This document shows, one piece after another, positions 31,256-43,479 of a DNA stretch of 64,000 nucleotides. The stretch comes from Ascarosepion bandense (Eukaryota > Mollusca > Cephalopoda > Sepiida > Sepiidae). Within the stretch, counting starts at the first letter, position 1; each line of letters opens with the position of its first letter. Location: contig JBBBDQ010000420.1 of NCBI GenBank assembly GCA_037127315.1, positions 3,940,001 to 4,004,000 on the forward strand. Direction: 5' to 3'. The notes below the pieces were generated by a model. That model was not told where the DNA came from. It was given only the letters and a program-made list of their open reading frames with translations, and did no database searches. The translations under genes and the position numbers were made by a program.

Positions 31256-31570
31256 TGTTCGAGTTTTCATATCAAGCATTTTCATTATATTGTGGGGACC
31301 TACCTACAAATGGACTCGTCCACACCTTTATAACATGGTTACCGACTTTAAGTAAAAACTGAGTAGTAGCCACAGACTGAGTGAATGAGTGAGTCACGAT
31401 GCCTGCGAGAGAAAGTACTCTCCAGTCCACGTTTACCTTTGTACTACGTTTTCCGAGAATATACTATTCAATCTTATATCGAGTCCGTGTTATCTTTCTA
31501 TGGCCCTTCGGTCATAACACATTAATATATATTTGCAACGTTTATTTCGTTCATATTATTTCTTCGGCTT
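31256..31570. other. Unassigned block, possibly a retroelement part
   Basis: Less AT-rich than its surroundings and ends at the SINE. No LTR ends or coding found. Confidence 0.35.
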
Positions 31571-31878
31571 TGCGGATGTGCGTTCTGGTGCTGTGGTTAT
31601 CGGCTTGAATTGAGAAATCGGAGAGCCGTGTTCAAATACCAGTTGCATTGATTTACACACAAATACCCTTTGGAAAGGTCTTAATCTATCTCTTCTCCCT
31701 CTACTCTACATATGGGTTGAATAGTAAGACAGACTGGTTCTTATAGCCTTAGTTGGCAACCAGTCGATCGCAAAAGGCAATGGCAAACTACTGCGGTAAA
31801 ATCTTCTGCCTTTTCAGTCAGGGATCGAAAGAAACATGATTGTCTAAACGTGTATCAAGTAAGGCACTTAACTGACTT
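31571..31878 (+). repeat. tRNA-derived SINE, family A, near full length
   Basis: Head GTGCGTTCTGGTGCTGTGG, B-box region GTTCAAATACC, body, and tail ending GGCACTTAACTGACTT. Confidence 0.85.
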
Positions 31879-32166
31879 TAAAAAAATAGGTGCTGAGCAT
31901 CCTATGCAAAGTGTTTTTTTCTTTCATGACATCTTTTGTTAATAGAAACCGCCATTATCAAGAACTGGGCAAACACTATTACATTTCATTCACCAAAATT
32001 AGTTTTTACCATGACGTTGTTGTACCTATTGTCTCATTTTAGCGATGAAGATTTAACCTCTGATATTCACATCTTTGTTATTATCACATCGTCATAATAA
32101 CAACAAAACTGAGGAACTTTGTTGGAAATTGTATCGAGGTTTTTGTCATATTTTAATATGTGCATT

Positions 32167-32880
32167 GGATGCTACCTATCTTATTGAAAAGCATGGCTAT
32201 TCTATAACAATAAATGCTATAAAAATATATGCCATAACAATATATGCTATGGATGCTACCTATCTTATTGAAAAGCATGGCTATTCTATAACAATAAATG
32301 CTATAAAAATATATGCCATAACAATATATGCTTTGGATGCTACCTATCTTATTGACAAGCATGGATATTCTATAACAATAAATGCTATAAAAATATATGC
32401 TATAACAATATATGCTTTGGATGCTCCCTATCTTATTGTCAAGCTTGGATATTCTATAACAATAAATGCTATAAAATGTATGCCATAACAATATATGCTA
32501 TGGATGCTACCTATCTTATTGATAAGCATGGATTTTCTATGACAATAAATGCTATAAAATATATGCTATAAAAATATATGCTTTGGATGCTACCTATTTT
32601 ATTGGATATACTATGACAATATATGATATAACAATATATGTTATAATAATATATGCTATAACAACATATACTATAACAATATATGTTTTAGATGCTACCT
32701 GTATTATTGACAAGCTTGAATATTCTATAGCAGTATATGCTTTAACAATATGTGCCATAATAATACATGCTCTAAAAATATAGGCAATAACAGTATGTTA
32801 CCTGTCTTACTGGCAACCATATATATTCGATGACAATATATGCTTTAACAATATGGGCTTTGGATGACATGCATGGATAG
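32167..32880. repeat. 84-bp minisatellite, about 7 units
   Basis: GGATGCTACCTATCTTATTG recurs at 32167, 32251, 32335, 32419, 32502 and 32585, then a diverged longer unit near 32690. Spacing is 84, 84, 84, 83 and 83. Within each unit AATATATGC-type words repeat on a smaller scale. Open frames through it follow from 84 being a multiple of 3. Confidence 0.92.
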
Positions 32881-33289
32881 GATACTTCGCAAATTAATCG
32901 TCAAAAAAGAGTTTCTGTATTTAATAAGTAAAAGCTTTTGACCGCCATGTTTCATAATAAATTTGTCTATCAATTGTCTACACTTTACTCTATATTTTAT
33001 CGTAATGATTGGAATTCTTTCTTCCTCAATTGTCCATCTAGGTTCCATTTTAATCATTTTATTTTAATATCAATTTACATTTATATGCATTTTTTCATCC
33101 CGCTTTTTTGTTATGAATTACTGTTTAACAGGCATTTACTGCAACGATAAAATTTGAAGCTATTTAAAAATGAGGATATTAGTCGAATGTAAGTAATGTA
33201 AATTTTCACCTAAATTTAAACAAGCTTGTTCTTGTCTTGCCTCAATAACCAAATCCACGAAAACAACATGAACATTTCGAATACGAACA

Positions 33290-33490
33290 TAATCACACAC
33301 TCAACCAAGTGCTTATACACACAAAATATATTATGCACACACACATCTACTCAGCATATCCTACACTAACAACATATTACGTATATAACATACTACAAAC
33401 GGACAGAACACAAACAAGCGCACAGACAGAACACGCACATATACATACATACACAAACACGAATCAATCATATACGCATATATACACACA
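33290..33490. repeat. (CA)n-rich low-complexity tract
   Basis: Irregular CACA/CATA-rich sequence. Confidence 0.7.
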
Positions 33491-34535
33491 TATGCGCATT
33501 CGTTTGGTTCCTCCACTCTAATAAGTACTTGACACTTGCCGTGCATTTTCTTTTAAAGTGTCAGATTAGTGCAAAAATGAAGCCTTGCTGCAGTGTCTGA
33601 GCCGGAGTTGTTCAGTCGTCAAATTTCCAGCTTTGATATGTTCAAAATCCTTTACGCAATCTTGTGCGGGAAGACTTATTCTCCACACTGCAATCGTTTC
33701 CTCACAGACGCAACATCGCAATACTTTCGCTGCTCTATAGCTATATCCATATATAGCTATATCCATAACAAATTTTCAGATGAACGCTCCATGCTTTTAT
33801 ACCACTACTACATATCTTTACAGATAGAAATCTAATCACCGTTATTTTCTCCCGTGTTCCAAAGGTAAGAAGAAAGTTCCACTGTTTCTTTCTGGATCTA
33901 ACTACTTCAAGCATGCTTCCTTGAATATTTAATTTCTTAACAGTGTTCCATGGGTACAAAGGGGATTCCACTTAGACACATTTTTCCTAAGAATGAATAC
34001 GTTTTAAAACAAACGCCCGCAGAGGTACTTCCATGAACATTACAACCTTAACCTCTTCAAGCCAAAGGTCAATTGTTATCTATCGTTCCTATCCTGATAA
34101 TTGGTAATTTCTTCAATTGACACGTTACAACTAGATACATGCTTGTAATTATTTTCCAAACCTTCATTCTGATATTGATTTTGAAGTACATATTAGGAGT
34201 GCAATTCTTCTTTCTCCGTTGTACATTATATAAAAGCTTCTATCTAAAATCTTTTACCTGGTTTTCTGGAAGACAACTTATTATTCATGTTGCGGCTTCT
34301 TTCCCCACAGATGCAACGTTGCAAGTTTGTTACTACTCTGTAGCTTTTTCAATTTTCAGATGAGCTATACATTCTTTAGCTATACCAGGTCAGACATTTA
34401 CAACTACGACACGAAATGCTACTTCAATTGTTCACAGCTCTTTCGTATTCCAAAGGTAAGGAGAATATTCCACTCAGACATTTTTCTTACCAAAGGACTG
34501 CTACTTTACAGAATAGACTGGTACGTCTATGAACA

Positions 34536-35255
34536 ACTAGCAGTATAGCCCGGCGTTGCTCAGGTGTCATGAAAGCTTTAAAACTAATCCATGGTCCTGG
34601 AGCTCAGACTCTTTGGACGTTGGCACGAAGGACTAAAAAGCAATAGTTGTTTCCAATTAAAGCGAAACCGTAGACTGAAAGAAAAATGAATGGATGTAAG
34701 TCAAATTTTGATTTCCTGGTATCGATATCAAATAAGATTTTTCGTCGTAAACTGAATTTTGAAGGCTAAATAAGTCCTCTGAGTAAATGGTATCATGGCT
34801 GAGACTAAGAACTACAATTATACCTACTTAGAGCCAAACCCGAAGCAAAAACTAAAATAAAAGGGCTGAAAAAATACAGACATACAGGCAGATAAATAGA
34901 CACGCACACAAACATCTTGCCTTATATATATATTATCGATTTTCTGCACTATTGTAAGAACTGCAACCTTGAAACTTCTGAATCTCGTTTCTTATATCTT
35001 TGTCTATAAGTGTATCAAATTTGATTAAAATCGGACCACTCCTTCTATAACCCGATTTTTTCGATTATCCATTTTCGATATTTATCGGGGGTACCTCGAC
35101 ACAAATCCTAGCTAAGAACACTCGCAGACGCTTATAGTACAACTGTGTAAATTTTCAAGAAAATCGGTTCAGCCGTTTCGGAGTCTATAGGTAACGGATA
35201 CACACACACAGACACACACACACAGACAAAGTTCCATTTATAAATAAGTTTAGAT
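34536..35255 (+). repeat. Interspersed element, TAGCAGTATAG family, copy 1
   Basis: Starts ACTAGCAGTATAGCCCGGCG and ends AATAAGTTTAGATA. Internal landmarks are CATCTTGCCTTATATA, then TATCGATTTTCTGCAC, ATCGGACCACTCCTTC and CGGTTCAGCCGTTTCGGAG, with a short CA tract before the end. It shares both ends with the copies at 36020 and 43480. No coding; class not assigned. Confidence 0.75.
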
Positions 35256-35579
35256 ACGATCTTAACTTCTTCAGGCCAAGGGTTCAGCGTTATCTATCTT
35301 CTTTCTCTCACATCTTATCACCTCCTGATCCATTCATATCATACTTCACTCAGCATAACCATTTTAATAGTAAACTTCTATGTGAATATTGAGTCTTTTA
35401 TTAAGCAAACCTTATTATCTACATAGCAATATCGTAGAACTTACGTGTGTCATGCTTTTGCCAATAAGCATAATTCAGGTATTTCCATTTTCTACTTAGC
35501 TCCCTTCAATTAAAATTTTAATGAATGTTGATCAAGTAAATAATATTCTTCAGTTTGTACTAATATAGTTAATAAAATA

Positions 35580-35755
35580 TTATTATTATAATTAGAAGCA
35601 AATTAAGCAGAGAAAGAGGGACTATAAGAAGATGGATGAGGAGGAGTAGAAGAAACAAAGAAGGTTGAGAAGAAAAAGAAGAGAAAGAAGAAGAAAAAGG
35701 AAGAAGGAGGAAAAGACGATGACGACAAAGAAGAAGAAGAACGCACATCATCATA
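35580..35755. repeat. GA/GAA-rich low-complexity tract
   Basis: Purine-only runs of AGAAG and GAA units. Confidence 0.85.
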
Positions 35756-36019
35756 TAAAAATATATCGGCTAAAAATTTGATAAAATTGTAAAATATAGG
35801 GATCTAGAAATGGAATTCGCATGAATATCACATTTAAATGCAACCAATATTCATAAAATAATAACAAGCGCACTAGAATTAATGAAAAATTATTGATACA
35901 CATTCACAACTAAGCAATATTATATACTTAATCAACATCTATTGAATTTCATTTGAAATCATGAAAATAATATTACATGATCCGTGAAATTTTCACGGGT
36001 TCAATTAGATTATATATTA

Positions 36020-36521
36020 ACTAGCAGTATAGCCCGGCGTTGCCCGGGTGTAATGAAAGCTTTAAAACTAATCCATGGTCCTGGAGCTCAGACTCTTTGG
36101 ACGTTGGCACGAAAGACTAAAAAGCAATAGTTGTTTCCAGTTAAAGCGAAACCGTAGACTGAAAGAAAAATGGATGTATGTAAGTCAAATTTTGATTTCG
36201 TGTTATCGATATCAAATTTTCTGCATTAGTGTAAGAACTGCAACCTTGAAGCTTCTGAATATTGTTTCTTAAGTCTTTGTCTATGAGTGTATCAAATTTG
36301 ATTAAAATCGGACCACTCCTTCTATAACCCGACTTTTTCGATTATCGATTTTCGATATTTATCGGTGGTACCTCGACACAAATCCTAGCTAAGAACACTC
36401 GCAGATGCTTATAATACAACTGTGTAAATTTTCAAGAAAATCGGTTCAGCCGTTTCGGAGTCTATAGGTAACGGACACACACACACACAGACAATTTTCT
36501 ATTTATGAATAAGTTTAGATA
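36020..36521 (+). repeat. Interspersed element, TAGCAGTATAG family, copy 2
   Basis: Same termini as copy 1. The stretch with the (TA)n and CATCTTGCC is deleted, joining the two halves at ATCGATATCAAATTTTCTGC. Confidence 0.75.
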
Positions 36522-36975
36522 CCGTAGTACATAGTGCGTCATGTTCTAGAAAGAGATATGAATGCACACACAGACACAAAATATTAGGAACGCCGGACGA
36601 TGTACACACAGACACGCATGATTAAAGAAAGGAAACTTCGAACAAGAAATAAAAAACGAAAAGAGAATTACTGGAAAATAAATATCATTTATTATAAAAA
36701 AGTAAAAGAGAAAGACAGAGAGAGTGAGAGAGAGTATTATTGTACTTAAAGCGTTTTTGTGGTTAAGTAATAATCTCAAGTCTTTTTTTGTCGTCTATCT
36801 TGATTCTCCTTCAAGAAATATACTTTCTCGCTGTGAACAACATAGCAAGTCGTAATCTTTATATTGTAATACAGTAATACCCACCTAAGTATCTACGTGT
36901 GTCACGCTTTTGCTGTAATGAATGAAATTAAATGTATTCTCTAAATGAATCATATTTCAAGAGAAAATCATTGTA

Positions 36976-37137
36976 ATGGAAGAAAGAATAAGACAACAAA
37001 GAGAGACAGTAAGAGAACGGCAGAGAAGAAGACGAGAACGATTACGAGTAGAAGAGAGACAAGCAATCCGTAAATATAATAGAGAATGAATGCAAGCAAA
37101 GAGGAATTATATAAATGAAGAAGAGAGAGATTTATGA
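36976..37137 (+). pseudogene. Arg/Glu-rich open frame with one in-frame stop
   Basis: ATG at 36976 opens 37 codons rich in Arg, Glu and Gln (RQQRETVRERQRRRRERLR), stops at TGA 37087-37089, and would continue in frame for 15 more codons to 37137. Helitron polyproteins often begin with such Arg-rich stretches, but purine-rich DNA alone can produce the pattern. No other Helitron feature is seen. Confidence 0.2.
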
Positions 37138-37490
37138 TTATTATTGCAATATTTTGTTAAAGATGTTAAGTTTAAATGATGCGACAGGGAAATTTACACG
37201 AATATTTTACTGTTATAGAATTTGCGATGCGCTTCTTGAATTATTCACTGAAAATTAACAATCATCAGAATAAGAAAACTGTGCAATTGTTACAGGTTGA
37301 AACAAGTAAATAAAAACAAATAATTCTTTTTTCTTAACTTTATTTCCTTATACTCTTCCGCGGTCCATATGCCAGATAGGAATGCCATCTCTTCTGGTCA
37401 AGGGTCAGTTGTTATCTGCTCTCCTTATCCTCATAATTGTCACTTCCTACCACCTATTCTTCCATTCAGATATTTCAACCAGAAAATATT

Positions 37491-37797
37491 TATGTGCGTT
37501 GTGGTGCAGTGGATATCGACTCGGAACTACAAATCGGGAAGCCGAGTTTGAATTACAGTCGAATTCCTTGCATTCACTTACGCAAAAATCCCCTTGGGAA
37601 AGGTATTAATCCGTCTCTTCCCTCCAGTTACAGGCTAAATATTAGGACAGATTGGGTTCTGTAGCCTTGGTCGGCAACCAGTTTATCGCAGAAAGCAATG
37701 GCAACCTACTGCGGGATAATCTTCTGCCCAGTCAGTCATGTCTCTTTCGAGACATGATCGCCCAAGCGTGTATCACGTATGGCACTTAACTGACTTA
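37491..37797 (+). repeat. tRNA-derived SINE, family A, near full length
   Basis: Head TGTGCGTTGTGGTGCAGTGG, B-box region, body CTTGGGAAAGGTATTAATCC, and tail GTGTATCACGTATGGCACTT. One of the best-preserved copies; it interrupts the ~600-bp array unit. Confidence 0.9.
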
Positions 37798-38042
37798 TTC
37801 TTTCTCCGTTGTAGATGAAATAAAAGCTTCGGTTAAAATACTTTTAACTCGTTTTCTAGAGGACGAGTTATTCTTTACGCTGCAGCTTCTTTTTCTACAG
37901 ATACAAATTTGCAGCCTGTTGCTACTCTATAGCAATTTCTACGGCAAATGTCCAAGCGAGCTCTAACAGTTCAGACCTGTACAGATAAGACATGCCATGG
38001 AGCCGAATCATGCTCGTCTCCAGACCGCCGTATTTAGAATGT

Positions 38043-38327
38043 GAGTTAAGTGCCATTAGTGATACACTCTTGGATGGTCATGTCTTGATAGAGACATGAT
38101 TGACCAGAAAACTTTTTCTGCTGTCGGTCGACATTAATTTCTGGGCTTAAAGGGTGTAGAACCCAATCTGTCCAGCTAGTTAAGCCGTAAATGGAGAGAG
38201 AAGAGACGGATTAATAACTTTCCCTAGGATATGTGTGCGTAAGTGAATGCAACTAATTCAGCTGGAATTCGAACTTGGCTCTCTGATTTCTCGTTCCGAG
38301 CCGATGTTCACTGCACCACAACGCACT
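38043..38327 (-). repeat. tRNA-derived SINE, family A
   Basis: Minus orientation; head at right (TGCACCACAACGCAC), tail at left (GTTAAGTGCCATTAGTGATA). Confidence 0.85.
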
Positions 38328-38332
38328 TTCAC

Positions 38333-38612
38333 TGTCAGTCACTTAAATGCCATACGGAAAACACGCTTGCGGCGACAATGCCTCAAAAGGGACATGATTG
38401 ACTGGGCAGAAGATTCTCCTGTAGTAGGTTTCCATTATTTTTTAGGGTAGATGGGGTACCAACCAAAGCGATATAATCCAATCTACCCCGTTATTTAACC
38501 CATAACTGGAGGGAAGAGACGGATTAATACCTTTCCCAAGGATATTTACGCGTATGTGAATGTAACGAATTCAACAGGAATTCGAACCCGGCTCTACCGA
38601 TTTCTCGTCCCT
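38333..38612 (-). repeat. tRNA-derived SINE, family A
   Basis: Directly follows the previous copy in the same orientation; the head is cut short after the B-box region. Confidence 0.8.
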
Positions 38613-38830
38613 AATTTTACCACACGTTCCTAAATATAAAATATAAGAAGCTGAATTCAGTCAGACAGCTTTTTTACCAAGAACTTCTTCCCTAAACATT
38701 CTAATCTTAACCTCTCCATGTCAAGAGACAATCGTTATCTACTCCCCTATCTTCATAATATTAACGCCATGCCAACTTTCTCTTTAATTCATGTGATACA
38801 TAATCATTCATCATCACTATTTTAACAGTA

Positions 38831-39931
38831 ATTCTCTAATTTGAGTGGCTTTTGGAGCTTTGTATTGGTGAACATTTGTATAAAAATACACACCTAGAAA
38901 TGTGTTGGAAGATAAGATTTCAGAAGTTAAAGAAAAGAATGAATTGATTAAGCATACTTGAGTGGAGGCGTGTAAAAGTGAGTCAAATTTATGTTGCGCA
39001 AGTTTAGTCATTAAGATTTTGGACGACTTGTTTATTGACTCCGGCTCGTGTTGAAGCCATTTTTAAAGAGCGACTTCCCTCTAGGCATTGTTTACGTTTC
39101 TTGGTCTTTCTATTAATATGACTAGTTATCGTAAACGCTTTGCCAATTTAAAGAATGACGAATTGTTAGGAGACATAGTTGACTAAGTAATTCAGCACAA
39201 GTATAAAGTGTCACTTGAATAGAATAAAAGAAATAAAAATATCGCAGTGACTGAGGCTGTAGATTAGGTGTATAAAGACATAAAGAATTTAGCTACGCGT
39301 TTCTGTAATCACACATTCGTGACACTTTGAACGGATTACGCCGAGTTGTATCAGGTATACACAAAATGGTTTCTCTTTCATAATGACAACATTATATGAC
39401 ATTAAAGGAGAAAGATTAAATATGATGAGGGTTAAAAGTGAAAGGCTAATCATAATGGGGTTTGAAAGTTTCACTGTCTACTGTATGGCCCAACAGTAAT
39501 CACTGGGGAGCAAACGATCCGACATTAACATTTTGAGGTGTGGGAAATAGGAAGATATTATGTCAAAAAAGCAATAAATGAAGTGAATGACACCGTCAGC
39601 TTGTAATATGAAGTGTATATATGTTTAAATCTCAGGTCCTTTCAGGTTGTAGTTGGTCAAAGCTCTCCACAGAATACATTCCTTTATTAAATAAGGATTG
39701 CTATGACGTATTGTGAAATATAGCGCAGCAGTTTATTTCTCAACAGTTTTAAAGGGAGAGTACTCCTAGACTTAGACTAGCTGTTACCTAGCGATCAGGA
39801 TACTTTTTAACCCATAGCTAGTGGGATAAGATATGAATCTATGCATTTTCCAGGCATCATTTGTGCAAAGGTGAATAGAACTGACCAGGTGAGTAATTTC
39901 ACCACGCGTATATTCACTATCCGTTATTGTA

Positions 39932-39933
<2 letters not shown>
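38831..39933. other. Spacer, nothing assigned
   Basis: Short frames only; none recognised. Confidence 0.45.
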
Positions 39934-39970
<37 letters not shown>

Positions 39971-40098
39971 AGGTTTATATAATTGTTTGAATATCTTGAA
40001 TAGATGGTTTGATATATCTTGAGTAGATTACTTGAGTAAATGACTTGTTTTAAGGATTCAGAATACTATAGTAAATTGTTTTTCTTTAGGTATACGTT

Positions 40099-40133
<35 letters not shown>

Positions 40134-40190
40134 AAATTTTACGGAATCCGTTCCGAAATAGATTAGCTCCAACATAAAACTAATGTGCAA

Positions 40191-40236
<46 letters not shown>

Positions 40237-40238
40237 AT
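39934..40238. repeat. Three (TA)n arrays with short spacers
   Basis: TA tracts at 39934-39968, 40102-40130 and 40195-40238; the DNA between them is unassigned. Confidence 0.9.
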
Positions 40239-40440
40239 TAACTACGTGACAGTCAATACACAAGGTAAAATAATAGGGAGAAAACACCGACAATGGCTAT
40301 AGAAGTGGCCGAAAGCGCTTGAGACAATAAACAGTGATGGAAAATTTATATATTCCTTATCTCCAACAAAACAGAAAAATGATAGTATATTGGAAAAACT
40401 AAATATCTATATATACCTTGTCGGTCTTATTTAATGAAAG
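40239..40440 (+). mobile_element. Single arm of a PLE-type fold-back element
   Basis: Similar to 8240-8381: GAAGTGGCCGAAAGCGCTTG, then AAACAGAAAAATGATAGTAT and TTTAATGAAAGAT. The GAAAGCGCUU string has the palindromic AGCGCU and a permitted cleavage-site base, but the first core block reads CCGACAA, so it is a relic. Confidence 0.5.
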
Positions 40441-40458
40441 ATGTTAGTGAAAAGGTTA

Positions 40459-40577
<119 letters not shown>

Positions 40578-40842
40578 GTTAGTAGTCGTACAAAAATATG
40601 TTAAGAGTTCACTGTTCATAAAATTAACTTTTTGAATAGTGCTCGATATTTAGTTGGGTTAGTTTATAGTAATATGTTTTATTATAAGTATTTATGATAA
40701 AAACATAGCTTACTGCAACACTAGAGCTGACGTGTTTTGGTACGATTTGTTAGTATCTTACCAGCCCTGATGCGGTACTAACAAGGAGTACTAAAATATG
40801 ACAGCTCTTGTGTTGCAATAAACTATGATATTTACATAAAAA

Positions 40843-40848
<6 letters not shown>
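40578..40848. mobile_element. Fold-back element with decayed hammerhead-like centre
   Basis: Arms: ATAGTAATATGTTTTATTAT...CTTACTGCAACACTAGAGC, mirrored by GCTCTTGTGTTGCAATAAAC...AATATCACTAT. The centre has CTGATGC, a 5-bp GTACT/AGTAC stem, then TAAAA where GAAA would be. Confidence 0.5.

Positions 40849-40879
<31 letters not shown>
40849..40879. repeat. (TA)n microsatellite
   Basis: About 15 TA units. Confidence 0.97.
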
Positions 40880-40882
<3 letters not shown>

Positions 40883-41035
40883 CATGTGGTGTAGATATAA
40901 AATAATCCAAAGGAGTATCCTCTACATACAGTGGTAGGATAACTCTCTAAGAGATCTCTAAATATATATGTATGTAAATACATATAGAGAAAATGTAAGA
41001 AAAATTAAGGAATACACGTTATTTCATGGTAAACC

Positions 41036-41076
41036 GGAAGTGTAGGCCTTTTTCAGGCGAACCATCGTCAGCTTCC
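41036..41076 (-). ncRNA. Hammerhead-like motif (family 1, left arm)
   Basis: Minus strand: GGAAG, CTGACGA, TGGTTCGCCT, GAAA, AAGGCCTACA, CTTCC. Same layout and same reservations as at 9390-9430. Confidence 0.3.
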
Positions 41077-41741
41077 GTCTTTATTGTACAAAGGATTTTA
41101 CACGTATAAAATTCACAATGACCTAAAAAACGAATGAAAATAAAGGTCGCTCCCTTAGAAGAGAAAATTTAAGGAAAAATACATCATTACATCTGTTCGG
41201 CGAATACACACACATATTCATACATAAGCATATATATACGAATTTTAATTTTTTAGACTCTAATTTCTTATCCTTTCACCGTTAATATATAATATTTAAT
41301 TTTTTTATTTTCATTTTCTTCTGTCATTTTTTCTTTCTATTTTAAATTTATACCTCTCTTTTTCTTCTTCTTCCCTTTTCGTTTACGCTTTAAGATACTT
41401 ACCCTTTCTTTTTAACGCTCTCTCTCACTCTCTCTCACTCTCTTTCTCTCTCTCTCACACACACACACATAAACCACTTTCTTTACGTTTCAAATCTACG
41501 GGTCAGCAGTCTAACTGACAGGCTGAATTTATCTTTGGATTTTTGTTGACATCGGCTCTGACGCTTGTTCTTTGATTATATGTTGCGTATATATATGCTT
41601 ATGTATGAATATATGCCGAACTGATGTAATGATGTATTTTTTCTTAAATTTTCTCTTTTAAGGGAGCGACCGTTATTTTTATTCGTTTTTATTAGGTCTT
41701 TGTGAATTTCATTCGTGTAAAATCCTTTGTACAATAAAGAC

Positions 41742-41782
41742 GGAAGCTGATGATGATTCGCCTGAAATGGGCCTACATTTCC
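41742..41782 (+). ncRNA. Hammerhead-like motif (family 1, right arm)
   Basis: GGAAG, CTGATGA (41747-41753), TGATTCGCCT, GAAA (41764-41767), TGGGCCTACA, TTTCC. The outer stem is kept with one G-U pair. Confidence 0.3.
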
Positions 41783-41818
41783 GATTTACCATGAAACAAC
41801 GTGTCCGCCTTAATTTTT

Positions 41819-41819
<1 letters not shown>

Positions 41820-41864
<45 letters not shown>
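41820..41864. repeat. (TA)n microsatellite
   Basis: About 22 TA units between two fold-back elements. Confidence 0.97.
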
Positions 41865-41865
<1 letters not shown>

Positions 41866-42350
41866 AATTAATGTGCAGAAGTTTGTCTCTTAACTGAGCA
41901 GAGTCCCGCTTACTTTGAAATTTTGTGAAACTACCATTATGATGTCTTTACTTGTCTGGGCCTTATTCCAAATCTGCTATTGTGTGAACCCAACACAATA
42001 AAAAGAGACCAACCAAAATGTCAAGAAGAAACCAACTCATTATATAAATCAATTAACCGACACCATTCACGTGCACTAAAAGAAAATTAACACAATCAAA
42101 TCAACTATCTGCACAATAATAGACCATTAAAATGTAATCAACACTGCAAGAGCAATCAAAAGCAATTACCCACCTGTAGATCACTCACAAAACAAAATAC
42201 CAAATTACACCAAGGTCCATATAAATAAGAATAAAGCCGGGACACAGCAGCATTTGAAATTAAGTCCTGACGAGTGAGGTTATCATAATGGTGCCTTCTC
42301 GAAACTTCGAAATCCGTATGACTGTTAAGTGACAAACTTTTCTACATTAC
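41865..42350. mobile_element. Fold-back element, family 2
   Basis: Left arm AGAAGTTTGTCTCTTAACTG...GTGAAACTACCATTATGAT is mirrored at right by ATCATAATGGTGCC...AAGTGACAAACTTTTCT. A related single arm lies at 49899. The right arm holds a hammerhead candidate. Confidence 0.7.
42259..42328 (+). ncRNA. Type I hammerhead ribozyme candidate
   Basis: CTGACGA at 42267-42273 fits CUGANGA. Stem II is GTGAGG/CCTTCTC, with the G10.1-C11.1 pair and one U-U mismatch next to it, just as in the 10048-10104 candidate. GAAA is at 42301-42304. A 2-bp stem III (A-U, C-G) closes a 10-base loop, followed by GTA at 42316-42318. Stem I forms from AAGTC and GACTG-type strands with a bulge. The other arm does not keep the motif. 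Confidence 0.45.
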
Positions 42351-43479
42351 TTATTAACGCTCTATCTCGATATCAAACACTTTAAGACAAAAAAAAAAAC
42401 ACTGTATGCCAAAATATATTTTTATCAATTAACCAATGAAAAAACAACGATCTTGGCAGTAAGCACCATCATATCTCTGCACCAAATATATATAGATCGA
42501 CTCCGGTTTCTTTCCAATCTCACCTTTCTCGAAAGAATTACTACTTTCCCAAGACAACTATACACAACCACAAATATGTTGAAAAATCAAAAGAAAACCG
42601 TTAAATTATCTCATATATTTGAAGATATATATTTAAAGAATTAATTTCCAAACCAACACTTTATTTCAATCTTTCACATACTTTTTTTTCTTATAATCTC
42701 TCACACTCAGTAACCCCTTGCGACTTAGCGGCTTTATTTCCTTGCTTGGGATGAAAAATAACTGGCACACCGAGAGGAATATATTTATTTTCCCTTTTGA
42801 CACAAGCGGAAAACAAAATTGAAAATATCTTACCCATAGCCCTATACACAATTTGCATGAAAGAAATATAAGCATTAAACTCGACCACACACGTGCTTAA
42901 CCTTTGCCGACACGGTGGGGTCATCCGCAACGGCAGGCAGGTGATAGGCTTCAAGCCAAAAGAAGCAACCGTAAATAAACAGTCCACTTGTATACACAGT
43001 CACAAATCTTCATGCGTTGACCAGCAGAGAATAAGTTAAAATCACTTATATACATAAAGACCTGTTTTGATGCGTAACGTTTGCCGTGTATGAGGGTACT
43101 CTGACGAATATCAGCGATCTTTAAGTTCCGAATTTAGTCAGTTGCGTTCACTATTGCAGAAAAGGTCCGAGTCCGTCTGCTATCCCATAAATAAATATAT
43201 ATGTGTATTGGGTTTTCTTACATCCGATGTCAATCAGACTATAAGAAAACTCTTGATTCAAAACCTTGAGGAATGCAACGAGGATCCCTTCACTATCTTT
43301 TCCAAGTCATTGCAGTTCACGTTTAATAAAGAATCTGTGGAGAGCCGTGATTGTTCACGTTTTGAAAATATATAGCATTTTAAAATATATAGACGCATGG
43401 GAGTGTGTGTATAGCCAGACATAACTGAGGAAGGAAAGGAAAGTGTGGAAAGGCCCGATTGCCTACGTCTTGAAGGTAT
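42351..43479. other. Spacer, nothing assigned
   Basis: A minus frame at 42691-42987 and a plus frame at 43142-43375 are open, but neither is recognised nor has splice or start support. Confidence 0.4.

Larger units (their letters stand above)
33590..38830. repeat. Diverged array of ~600-bp units, broken by later insertions
   Basis: Three marker strings recur in the same order. A TGCxxC..TTTC..CACAGAYGCAAC..GCT string ending at CTCTATAGC lies at 33676, 34284 and 37866. A TTCCACTCAGACATTTTT-type string lies at 33955, 34467 and 38655. An AACCTCTTCAAGCCAAAGGT-type string lies at 34050, 35265, 37390 and 38705. The gaps between markers match once the SINEs and the TAGCAGTATAG elements are removed. 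Confidence 0.5.
40880..41819. mobile_element. Long fold-back element, family 1
   Basis: The left arm (about 40985-41240) and right arm (about 41570-41819) are inverted copies of roughly 250 bp. The outer parts match the arms of 9351-9785. The unpaired middle is pyrimidine-rich with no coding. (TA)n adjoins both ends. Confidence 0.75.

Noticed and set aside
32075..32491. Frames of 112-137 codons on both strands
   Set aside because: Produced by the 84-bp minisatellite, whose length is a multiple of three.
42691..42987. 98-codon minus frame
   Set aside because: Overlaps another equally long frame, and neither is recognised.
43142..43375. 77-codon plus frame
   Set aside because: No ATG, no motif, no exon signals strong enough to support it.
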